Assembly (NCBI GenBank): GCA_002409405.1
Contig: DHNG01000045.1
Location: 1-25,464, forward strand
Source of the DNA: Flavobacteriales bacterium UBA5422
GTDB taxonomy: Bacteria; Bacteroidota; Bacteroidia; Flavobacteriales_D; Crocinitomicaceae
Direction: 5' to 3'
DNA: 25,464 nt
Made by a program: the position numbers and the translations under genes. Positions 6,166 to 13,326 of this stretch are shown in pieces. The notes under the pieces are model-generated. The model had not been told where the DNA came from. It did no database searches and was given only the letters and a program-made list of their open reading frames with translations. Position 1 is the stretch's first letter, and each line of letters starts with the position of its first letter.

Positions 6166-8881
6166 CGAAGAAGAAAACGAACAGCAATCCGGCGAAAACA
6201 ATGAGCAAAACGAGCAGAATGAATCTGGTTCAACGGACTTTAGCGGTGTTCATTCCCGCAATACGGATGAGCCGGAAGACAGTTCCATCATTCCGGTCAG
6301 CGGGCTGTATGAAAACTGGTTTCTGGACTATGCTTCCTATGTAATTCTCGAACGTGCTGTTCCTTCGGTACACGACGGATTCAAGCCTGTACAACGGCGG
6401 ATTCTTCACTCCATGAAGGAAATGGATGACGGACGTTACAACAAAGTAGCCAACATCATCGGAAACACCATGAAATACCACCCGCACGGGGACGCTTCTA
6501 TCGGTGATGCGTTGGTTCAGTTGGGACAAAAAGACTTGCTGATTGACTGCCAGGGGAACTGGGGAAATACACTTACCGGAGATGGTGCAGCTGCCCCCCG
6601 TTACATCGAAGCACGGCTGACTAAATTTGCCAATCACGTTGTGTTCAACCCGAAAACAACCAACTGGCTGAAAAGTTACGACGGGAGAAACAATGAACCG
6701 GATCAGTTACCCGTAAAATTCCCGTTACTGCTTGCTCAGGGAGCAGAAGGAATTGCTGTGGGAATGGCCTGTAAAATTTTACCGCACAACTTCATCGAAC
6801 TGATTGACCAATCCATCAATCACCTGCGCGGAAAACGCGTGGAAATCTACCCGGATTTTCCCAATGGAGGAATGGCGGATTTTTCCAATTACAACGATGG
6901 ACTGAGAGGAGGAAAAGTACGCTTGCGTGCCAAAATCAAAAAAGAAGACTCAAAAACACTGATCATCAATGAAATTCCGGTTGGAACAACCACTTCGTTG
7001 ATTGATTCAATTCTGAAAGCCAACGACAAAGGGAAAATCAAAATCAAAAAAATTGAAGATAATACGGCTGCATTAGCTGAAATTATCATTCACCTTGCTC
7101 CTGGTGTTTCTCCTGATAAAACGATTGATGCACTCTATGCATTTACCGATTGTGAACTTTCCATTTCACCCAACGCATCTGTCATTGACGGTGACAGACC
7201 ACGCTTCATTGGTGTGAGTGAAATTTTGAGAATCAACACCAATAATACGGTTGATTTACTACGTCGTGAATTGGAAATTCGTTTGGATGAATTACAGCGT
7301 CAGTGGCACTTTTCCACGCTGGAAAAAATCTTCATTAACGAAGAAATGTACATCGACTTTAAGCATTATTCCGACAGAGAATCGCTCTATGAATATTTGT
7401 ACAAACGGTTTGCACCATTCAAAAAACAACTGATACGTGAAATTACAGACGAGGATCTTCAAAAGCTGACGCAGATCCCAATGATCCGGATTACACGTTT
7501 TGATGCCTCCAAAGCAGATGAACTGATTGCAAAGATCGAGGCGGAAATGGAAGAAATCCGAAAAAACCTCGATAATCTAATCGAGTATGCCATTGAATAT
7601 TACAAGGACCTGAAAAAACGATTCGGGGAAGGAAGAGAGCGCAAGACAGAAATTAAAACGTTTGATTCCATCAACGCGACGAAAGTGATTATTGCCAATA
7701 AAAAATTGTATGTAGATTACGACGAAGGGTTTATTGGTCACGGGCTGAAGAAAGCAGAATACATTGCCGACTGTTCGGAGATTGACGACGTGATTATTTT
7801 CTTCGCAACCGGGAAAATGATGGTAACGAAGGTCAGTGATAAGAAATTTGTCGGGAAGGGAATCGTTTATGCCAATGTGTGGAAAAAAGGTGACAAGCGT
7901 ACCATTTACCACATGATGTACCAGGACGGAATAGGCGGACCTACTATGATGAAACGATTCACGGTGGATTCCATTACCCGGGATACGGAATATGATCTGA
8001 CACGCAGTACAAAAGGTTCAAAACTACTGTATTTCTCGGTTCATCCGAACGGGGAACGGGAAATTGTAACGGTGATGTTACGTCCGCGTCCGCATATCAA
8101 GCGTTTGCGTTTCGATATTGATTTCGGTGCGTTGCTGATCAAAGGGCGAAGTGCAGCAGGAAACCGTGTGACAAAAGAGATTGTGCAGAAAATCGTTCAG
8201 AAAGAAGTCGGCGGGTCAACGCTGGCTGCCCGAAAAATCTGGTACGATGAGATTGTCGGACGTCTGAACGACGATGGAAGAGGAAAATTTCTGGGGCAAT
8301 TTAAAGGAAATGATAAAATCCTCACCTTGTACAAATCGGGAGAATACCGTTTGTCCGGATTTGACCTGGCAACACACTTTGACGAAGACATGGTTCACAT
8401 TGAAAAATGGCACCCGGATCGTCCGATCTCTGCCGTGTATTACGATGCCGAAAAAGACCTGCATTTTGTGAAACGCTTCCTGTGTGAGGTGACAATGGAT
8501 AAAAAAGTACTGTTCATCAGTGAATCAGAAGGTTCTCACCTGGATCTTGCGTCAACAGCATACCGACCGAAAGCGCGCATTATTTATAACAAGCTGTTGA
8601 AAGCAACAAAAAACCTGGCAGACACCATCATTGACATTGCCGATTTCATTGACATCAAAGGAATGAAAGCCCAGGGGAATCAGCTGACGAAATTGAAAAT
8701 CAAGGAGGTAATTGCAGAAATTCCGGAAGGAGGTGACGATCCATGGCCGGAAGAACAAGTTGTTGAACCGGTAATCGATGCGGAATCTGATGTCGCAGAA
8801 GAGACAGATGAAGGAGAATCTCCAACGATGGAATGGGACATTACAAAAGAGGAAGATGATGATCAACCGACCTTGTTCTGA
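6155..8881 (+). CDS. parC: DNA topoisomerase IV subunit A
   Basis: This is the DNA-cleaving partner of ParE, 908 residues from MAENEEENEQ. An alternative start seven codons upstream lies close to the predicted transcription start and is less likely. The N-terminal 45 residues are low-complexity and acidic. The breakage-reunion domain follows, with KPVQRRIL (77-84), the quinolone-region segment YHPHGDASIGDAL (108-120) and AAAPRY with catalytic Tyr150. A coiled-coil tower region (about 460-500) leads to a beta-pinwheel C-terminal domain. The GyrA-box (QRRGGKG type) is absent, which supports topoisomerase IV over gyrase. Ser at 115 in HGDASIG is the usual drug-sensitive state in this family. The last 50 or so residues are strongly acidic and finish DDDQPTLF, resembling a sliding-clamp-binding peptide. 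Confidence 0.93.
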   Translation: MAENEEENEQQSGENNEQNEQNESGSTDFSGVHSRNTDEPEDSSIIPVSGLYENWFLDYASYVILERAVPSVHDGFKPVQRRILHSMKEMDDGRYNKVANIIGNTMKYHPHGDASIGDALVQLGQKDLLIDCQGNWGNTLTGDGAAAPRYIEARLTKFANHVVFNPKTTNWLKSYDGRNNEPDQLPVKFPLLLAQGAEGIAVGMACKILPHNFIELIDQSINHLRGKRVEIYPDFPNGGMADFSNYNDGLRGGKVRLRAKIKKEDSKTLIINEIPVGTTTSLIDSILKANDKGKIKIKKIEDNTAALAEIIIHLAPGVSPDKTIDALYAFTDCELSISPNASVIDGDRPRFIGVSEILRINTNNTVDLLRRELEIRLDELQRQWHFSTLEKIFINEEMYIDFKHYSDRESLYEYLYKRFAPFKKQLIREITDEDLQKLTQIPMIRITRFDASKADELIAKIEAEMEEIRKNLDNLIEYAIEYYKDLKKRFGEGRERKTEIKTFDSINATKVIIANKKLYVDYDEGFIGHGLKKAEYIADCSEIDDVIIFFATGKMMVTKVSDKKFVGKGIVYANVWKKGDKRTIYHMMYQDGIGGPTMMKRFTVDSITRDTEYDLTRSTKGSKLLYFSVHPNGEREIVTVMLRPRPHIKRLRFDIDFGALLIKGRSAAGNRVTKEIVQKIVQKEVGGSTLAARKIWYDEIVGRLNDDGRGKFLGQFKGNDKILTLYKSGEYRLSGFDLATHFDEDMVHIEKWHPDRPISAVYYDAEKDLHFVKRFLCEVTMDKKVLFISESEGSHLDLASTAYRPKARIIYNKLLKATKNLADTIIDIADFIDIKGMKAQGNQLTKLKIKEVIAEIPEGGDDPWPEEQVVEPVIDAESDVAEETDEGESPTMEWDITKEEDDDQPTLF

Positions 8882-8985
8882 TTGTATTTCCACGCTTAAC
8901 AGGAGTTTTCGCGCCATCATTTGATGAAACGGTATTTGGTTAAATACAACCGGAATACAATAGACTTCCTTCTCTATTTCATAGG
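8882..8985. other. Intergenic stretch after parC
   Basis: This gap of about 100 bases holds a small perfect inverted repeat CATCATTTGATG (near 8917-8928) without a T-run. I see no clear terminator and no good promoter for the small ORF that follows. Confidence 0.3.
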
Positions 8986-9099
8986 ATGGATTCATGGGAA
9001 AACTATGATCGATTAAAACCTATTATTGATCGTCGGTTTGATCGATGGAAAACAAAGCAAAACCAGCCAACATGGTGGAAAAGAATCTTTCTTAAATAA
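8986..9099 (+). CDS. Possible 37-residue Trp-rich basic small protein
   Basis: ATG at 8986 opens a 37-codon frame (MDSWENYDRLKPIIDRRFDR, then WKTKQNQPTWWKRIFLK) ending with TAA at 9099. The product has four Trp, many Arg/Lys and an amphipathic look, with a WWKR-type basic C-terminus. It sits between parC and the next gene with 104 and 44 bases on either side. The AG-rich bases before the ATG are too close to be a normal ribosome-binding site, and Bacteroidota often lack one. I do not recognise the family. Composition is unlike random intergenic translation, but the gene is unproven. Confidence 0.35.
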   Translation: MDSWENYDRLKPIIDRRFDRWKTKQNQPTWWKRIFLK

Positions 9100-9143
9100 T
9101 TGAATAGATCCTGTTCGGATCTCATTTAGACATTAAAAAAATA

Positions 9144-9485
9144 ATGAACTCAGAAAGAATAAAAATCAGCTCCCGCCCGTTCCTCATCGGATTGTTTGCG
9201 TTTAAGAATGAATTATTTTTCGACAAGGATTTTTTGTATGTTCAGCGAAAAAAAGAAATAAAGCAATTTCCATTGGCATCGATACTATCGGTACAACGAA
9301 CGTACAACAAAGTCAATAACCGTGAAGTCTGGGAGTTGACATTGATTGATGAACGCCAGAAGTATTCCTACCGTTTTCTGACCAATCTGACGCTTTCGAA
9401 TCCTAATTTTTCGATCTTTCTGCAGCACATGGAAAAGCAGTATCCCAATTGCAGGCGATCGAAACTGACAATCTGGACAATCTAA
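9144..9485 (+). CDS. Hypothetical protein, possibly PH-like fold
   Basis: This is a 113-residue protein with no signal peptide or membrane segment. The pattern is a series of predicted beta strands (ELFFDKDFLYVQRKKEIKQF, LASILSVQRTYN, VWELTLIDE, KYSYRFLTN) ending in a helix (NFSIFLQHMEKQYP). This order resembles small bacterial PH-like domains that test membrane or protein surfaces, but I cannot name a family. It lies alone between the small Trp-rich ORF and the TonB-like gene. An inverted repeat AGATCC/GGATCT (9106-9122) precedes it and another, AATGAC/GTCATT (9504-9526), follows its stop. Neither has a T-run. Confidence 0.65.
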   Translation: MNSERIKISSRPFLIGLFAFKNELFFDKDFLYVQRKKEIKQFPLASILSVQRTYNKVNNREVWELTLIDERQKYSYRFLTNLTLSNPNFSIFLQHMEKQYPNCRRSKLTIWTI

Positions 9486-9620
9486 TTGCAAATATTTGAT
9501 TTGAATGACTCAAGCCAAAGGTCATTTCGTCAGAAATACGGATGAAACAGAAATAATAACAGTAAAATAGGTAAGTATTTATCTCCACACAATAAGTGAT
9601 CATTCAACCTGTTTTTCATC

Positions 9621-9628
9621 TATCTTGG
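9621..9628 (+). promoter_or_regulatory. Predicted -7 box for the Cys4-TonB gene
   Basis: TATCTTGG is seven of eight to TAnnTTTG and lies 19 bases before the ATG at 9648. No clear -33 element is visible. Confidence 0.4.
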
Positions 9629-9647
9629 CGGTAATAAACTACAGAAA

Positions 9648-10535
9648 ATGAAACAACCGGTAAAACGACTTGTAGAGATCCCGAATCCATGTACAGAAGA
9701 TTGGGAACAAATGAAAATTGGTGTCCGTTCCCGCTTTTGTGACAGTTGTCAGAAAAATGTGAAGGACTTTACTCAAATGGATCGTCGGGAAATCCTTGAA
9801 TACTTGCTTTTGAATCGGAACCAACAAGTGTGCGGTCGAATTAATCCATCGCAAATGGACTTTTCGCACTCCGACATACTTGTCACCATTCGTTCGTTGT
9901 CGCACCATCACAAAAACACGGATTTATCATTTTATATTCTCACCATCGGTGCCCTGATGCTTTCCGGATGCAGTGATTCACCTCAAGCAGCAAAAAATGA
10001 TGCCATCACACTAGAATTCTCACCTCAGGATTCAGTTAATGTTGATACGACCAGTCAACAATGTACCACTTCTTCGATCGGTAAACCTACTCTAAAAACC
10101 GTTGAGGCATCCGATGTGATGCCGACAATGGGAGCACCTGTTATCTCCCCTCCGCTCCCGGTAGAACAGCTACTTGGAGATATCATATATATTGAACCAT
10201 CAAAGCCTGCAGAGGACAAAGTATATCAATTCCCTGAAGTAATGCCAAAATTTAAAGGCGGAGTTGACGGTTTAATGCAGTATATCCAACAAAATTTGGT
10301 CTATCCTGAACGGGAACGAAAAAAGAGAATAGAAGGAACTGTTTATGCAAAATTCATCATCGACAAGGAAGGAAAAATTACACAACCACAGATCATCCGA
10401 TCCGTTCCCAAAAGTAAAAATTTCGATCGTGAAGTCATCCGTGTTATTCGCTCCATGCCTGACTGGACTCCAGGGAAACAAAATGGGTATCCGGTCGATA
10501 CGGAATTCAATCTCCCCATCCAATTTAAGCTCTGA
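9648..10535 (+). CDS. TonB C-terminal-domain protein with four-cysteine N-terminus
   Basis: This protein has 295 residues. The N-terminal 70 or so carry Cys15, Cys31, Cys34 and Cys62 in the pattern PNPC...RFCDSCQKNVKDFT...VCGRINPSQ. That is a zinc-ribbon-like unit seen at the N-terminus of several Bacteroidota membrane proteins. One hydrophobic segment (about 93-106) ends in LSGC, which looks like a lipobox but is internal. A long Pro/Ser-rich linker leads to a TonB_C domain (about 205-295) with YPERERKKRIEGTVYAKFII and WTPGKQNGYPVD. TonB_C domains contact outer-membrane transporters and take energy from ExbBD, but many Bacteroidota versions act in other envelope roles. No exbB/exbD or receptor gene is nearby. 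The inferred topology is Cys cluster in the cytoplasm and TonB_C in the periplasm. No function beyond the domain is assigned. Confidence 0.75.
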   Translation: MKQPVKRLVEIPNPCTEDWEQMKIGVRSRFCDSCQKNVKDFTQMDRREILEYLLLNRNQQVCGRINPSQMDFSHSDILVTIRSLSHHHKNTDLSFYILTIGALMLSGCSDSPQAAKNDAITLEFSPQDSVNVDTTSQQCTTSSIGKPTLKTVEASDVMPTMGAPVISPPLPVEQLLGDIIYIEPSKPAEDKVYQFPEVMPKFKGGVDGLMQYIQQNLVYPERERKKRIEGTVYAKFIIDKEGKITQPQIIRSVPKSKNFDREVIRVIRSMPDWTPGKQNGYPVDTEFNLPIQFKL

Positions 10536-10569
10536 AAGCAAGTAAAATTTTTAAGTAATTTGACTGTTT

Positions 10570-10596
10570 TTTGGCTATTCAACTGTTCTAAATTTG
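10570..10596 (+). promoter_or_regulatory. Promoter of the pentapeptide-repeat gene cluster
   Basis: TAAATTTG at 10589-10596 matches the -7 consensus, with TTTG at 10570-10573 upstream (15-base gap, a little short). The ATG at 10610 follows after 13 bases, so the leader is very short. The same -7 sequence is used by parC. Confidence 0.5.
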
Positions 10597-10609
10597 TACT
10601 TTTACCGGT

Positions 10610-11176
10610 ATGAGTTATACGCAGGACAATACATTTAAAGGACTTGATTTTACACGATCTATCCCCTATTCTGAGTTTGATAATTGCACTTTTATTGCCT
10701 GTAATTTTGAACAAAGTGATCTGTCGCAGGTTAAATTCAACGACTGTACGTTTGAAGAATGCAACCTTAGTCTTGCCAAACTAACACATACCGCATTCAG
10801 AAACGTGCAGTTCAACAGTTGTAAAATGCTTGGACTACGATTTGATGCCTGCAACCCGTTCGGAATTGATTTTTCCTTTGATCACTGTCAACTCAAACAT
10901 TCCTCGTATTTCGAACTGAAAATCCGGAAGACACGCTTTATTTCCTGCCAGTTGGAAGAAGTTGACTTTGCCCACAGTGATTTATCCGAGGCCCTATTTG
11001 ATAATTGTGATCTGAGAGGAGCGGTGTTCGATCAAACAACGCTGGCAAAAACTGATTTCAGGTCTGCTGTTAATTATATAATCAACCCTGAACAGAATAA
11101 AATCAAGAAAGCTAAATTCTCGCTTTCAGGGGTTTCAGGCTTGCTCAATAAGTATGACATCTTCATTGAACAATAA
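10610..11176 (+). CDS. Pentapeptide-repeat protein, Qnr/MfpA-like in architecture
   Basis: This 188-residue protein is built from tandem A(D/N)LxF-type five-residue units over about residues 8-150 (for example FIACNFEQSDLSQVKF, CTFEECNLSLAKL, LSEALFDNCDLRGAVF). They should fold as a right-handed quadrilateral beta-helix. Many stacked Cys are present. The tail (NPEQNKIKKAKFSLSGVSG, then LLNKYDIFIE) is the C-terminal dimerisation-type segment of stand-alone pentapeptide proteins. In the Qnr and MfpA families such proteins mimic B-form DNA and protect type II topoisomerases from quinolones or toxins. Here topoisomerase IV genes lie 1.7 kb upstream, which is suggestive only. Many pentapeptide proteins have no known role. 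It is the first gene of a plus-strand run and overlaps the next gene by 23 bases. Confidence 0.85.
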   Translation: MSYTQDNTFKGLDFTRSIPYSEFDNCTFIACNFEQSDLSQVKFNDCTFEECNLSLAKLTHTAFRNVQFNSCKMLGLRFDACNPFGIDFSFDHCQLKHSSYFELKIRKTRFISCQLEEVDFAHSDLSEALFDNCDLRGAVFDQTTLAKTDFRSAVNYIINPEQNKIKKAKFSLSGVSGLLNKYDIFIEQ

Positions 11177-11561
11177 ACATATCTCTCCCAAATCGCTTTT
11201 TCTTCTCGATGCGATCGGAGCACTGCTGACAGTAGTCTGTATTACATTCGTTCTGAAACCAATTGAATTTCACATCGGATTACCTGCAAACACTTTAAAC
11301 GTACTTGCTGCAATCGCCGGCCTGTTGAGCATGTATTCGTTTTTTTGTTTTTTCTTTTTAAAATCCAGCTGGGGCAGTTTTCTTTTTATCATTGGTGCAG
11401 GCAATATTCTTTACTGTATTTTTACAACAATTTTGCTGATTATCCACGCTGAAACGATTTCAATGATCGGACTCAGTTACTTTTTAGCTGAAATGGGAAT
11501 TATTACCTGGTTAGCAATAACCGAATTTAAAACCGGCATACACTATGACACAACCCGTTAA
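11154..11561 (+). CDS. Small four-helix membrane protein
   Basis: This is a 135-residue protein with four predicted membrane spans at about residues 16-34, 43-69, 72-95 and 101-122. It has short loops and no recognised motif. The start lies 23 bases inside the pentapeptide-repeat gene in another frame, which suggests translational coupling. The stop lies one base before the preferred start of the oxidoreductase. I do not recognise a family beyond generic Bacteroidota membrane proteins. Position alone suggests co-expression with its neighbours. Confidence 0.65.
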   Translation: MTSSLNNKHISPKSLFLLDAIGALLTVVCITFVLKPIEFHIGLPANTLNVLAAIAGLLSMYSFFCFFFLKSSWGSFLFIIGAGNILYCIFTTILLIIHAETISMIGLSYFLAEMGIITWLAITEFKTGIHYDTTR

Positions 11562-11562
11562 C

Positions 11563-12486
11563 ATGAAAGCAGTGATTTGTACTGCCTACGGTGCACCCGA
11601 AGTACTACAACTGGCAACCATCAAAAAACCGGTACCAAAGGACAATGAAGTATTAGTGAAAATTGTTGCTACAGCCGTTAATTCAGGAGATGTCAGAGTT
11701 CGGGGACTTGCTGTAGACGGTTTTCTTAGAATTGTTATGCGCTTTGTACTCGGATTTAAACGTCCCCGAAAACCAGTACTGGGAACCATTTATGCAGGTG
11801 TGGTAGAAGCTGTCGGGCAACAGGTACGTCAGTTTCAACCCGGAGATGAAGTATTCGGAAGCAGAGGCTTTCAATTCGGAACTTATGCGGAATACATTAC
11901 TGTTGCTGAAAACAGCCCGATTGACCACAAACCAAGCAACGCGTCATTTGAAGAAGCTGCCGCTATTTTATTCGGCGGAATGACATCCGCATTTTTTCTA
12001 CACAAAGCAGGCATCAAATCGGGCCAGCGTGTATTGGTATACGGAGCAACAGGATCAGTTGGTACAGCCGCTGTTGAAATCGCCCGTTCTCATGGTGCAA
12101 TAGTTACTGCAGTTTGCGGTGAACAAGGTGTGGAATTGGCTCAGCAACTAGGCAGTGAATCAATTATTGTCTATACCAGTGAAGCATACAAGCAATTAAA
12201 CGATCAATTTGACATTATTTACGATGCTGTTGGAAAGACAACAAAAAAAGAGTTTTCTACACTGTTAAAACCTCAAGGAATTTACCGGACTGTCGGAGGA
12301 TTATCTGTCTCAAAAGAACGAAAAGAACAAGTGAGCTTCCTGAAAAGGTTATTCGAAGAAGGAAAGCTACATGCACACATTGACAAATGGTATTCGATCA
12401 ATGAAATCGTTGAGGCACACCGTTATGTGGATACCGGACGTAAAAAAGGGAATGTTGTAGTGACAATCGTCGCGGATAATGTGTAA
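11563..12486 (+). CDS. Zinc-independent MDR oxidoreductase (quinone reductase-like)
   Basis: This is a 307-residue NAD(P)H-dependent medium-chain reductase from MKAVICTAYGAPEVLQL. A start six codons earlier overlaps the upstream gene and is less likely, since ATG 11563 follows the previous stop by one base. The GroES-like fold is N-terminal (GDEVFGSRGFQFGTYAEY). The Rossmann fold carries VYGATGSVGTAAVEIARSHGA, and the C-terminus has HRYVDTGRKKGNVVV. The Cys/His zinc ligands of alcohol dehydrogenases are not seen, so quinone or enone substrates are more likely than alcohols. The exact substrate is unknown. Confidence 0.85.
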   Translation: MKAVICTAYGAPEVLQLATIKKPVPKDNEVLVKIVATAVNSGDVRVRGLAVDGFLRIVMRFVLGFKRPRKPVLGTIYAGVVEAVGQQVRQFQPGDEVFGSRGFQFGTYAEYITVAENSPIDHKPSNASFEEAAAILFGGMTSAFFLHKAGIKSGQRVLVYGATGSVGTAAVEIARSHGAIVTAVCGEQGVELAQQLGSESIIVYTSEAYKQLNDQFDIIYDAVGKTTKKEFSTLLKPQGIYRTVGGLSVSKERKEQVSFLKRLFEEGKLHAHIDKWYSINEIVEAHRYVDTGRKKGNVVVTIVADNV

Positions 12487-12513
12487 CTTGGCTCCGTTCA
12501 TCAATGGTAAATC

Positions 12514-13326
12514 ATGAAGCACTTCTTTCTTTTTCTTCTTTTAAATCTGTCTGTTCTCTATGTAAACGGACAAAAAAACACCTCTGAACCATTACAGATC
12601 GGAGAAATCAGAACGTTTCATTCTACTGTTTTGAATGAAGAACGCAGATTAAATATCTACTTACCTGATTCGTTTGACCGGACAAAAAGTTATCCGGTTA
12701 TCTATTTACTGGATGGTTCTTACCACGAGGATTTTTTGCACATCGCAGGACTTGTTCAGTTCTACCATATGATTTTCCAAATGCCGGAAGTCATTCTTGT
12801 CGGTATTGAGAACGTAGACCGCAAAAGAGATTTCACCCACGTTACAACAGTTGAAGAATTGAAACAGGCATATCCCACAACCGGGCATTCCGCAGCATTC
12901 ATTCAATTCGTTGAAACGGAACTCAAACCGTATGTTGAACAACAGTATAAAACCAACGGAACCAATTACCTCATCGGTCAGTCGCTCGGTGGATTATTGT
13001 CCACTGAAATTTTATTAAAAAAACCGGAACTGTTTTCACACTACCTGATCATCAGTCCGAGTTTGTGGTGGGACGATGAATCCATGATCAACCAGGCAGA
13101 TGCATTGATTCGTCAGCAAAAGCAACACGATCGTTTTGTATACATCGCTGTCGGTGGAAAAGAACATAAAATTATGCAAAAAGATGCTGCAAAACTGGCA
13201 AAGGTGCTCTCGAAGTATCAAAAAGTGACGTTTCACAACATGAAGACAGAGGATCACGCAACAATTCTACACAACAGCATCTACAAAGCATTTTACCAAC
13301 TATTTTCAAATACCGGAACACATTAA
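12514..13326 (+). CDS. Secreted alpha/beta-hydrolase, esterase D/Fes-IroE type
   Basis: This is a 270-residue protein with signal peptide MKHFFLFLLLNLSVLYVNGQ. It shows the esterase pattern LNIYLPDSF...YPVIYLLDG (47-68), the nucleophile elbow GQSLGG with Ser157, SPSLWW (181-186) and a late His248 in EDHAT as probable catalytic base. This family includes enterobactin/salmochelin esterases and S-formylglutathione hydrolase relatives. With no siderophore genes nearby the substrate cannot be named. It is the last gene of the plus-strand run (27 bases after the oxidoreductase). Its stop codon overlaps the stop of the convergent Gcr-family gene within a shared TTAA. Confidence 0.82.
   Translation: MKHFFLFLLLNLSVLYVNGQKNTSEPLQIGEIRTFHSTVLNEERRLNIYLPDSFDRTKSYPVIYLLDGSYHEDFLHIAGLVQFYHMIFQMPEVILVGIENVDRKRDFTHVTTVEELKQAYPTTGHSAAFIQFVETELKPYVEQQYKTNGTNYLIGQSLGGLLSTEILLKKPELFSHYLIISPSLWWDDESMINQADALIRQQKQHDRFVYIAVGGKEHKIMQKDAAKLAKVLSKYQKVTFHNMKTEDHATILHNSIYKAFYQLFSNTGTH

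Noticed and set aside
6889..7089. Minus-strand ORFs inside parE, parC, pepD and other large genes
   Set aside because: They are antisense shadows of strong coding frames, without promoters, signals or recognisable domains.
3953..8881. The type II topoisomerase pair being gyrase
   Set aside because: The A subunit lacks a GyrA-box, the B subunit lacks the long gyrase insert, and the adjacency and lengths fit ParE/ParC of Bacteroidota.
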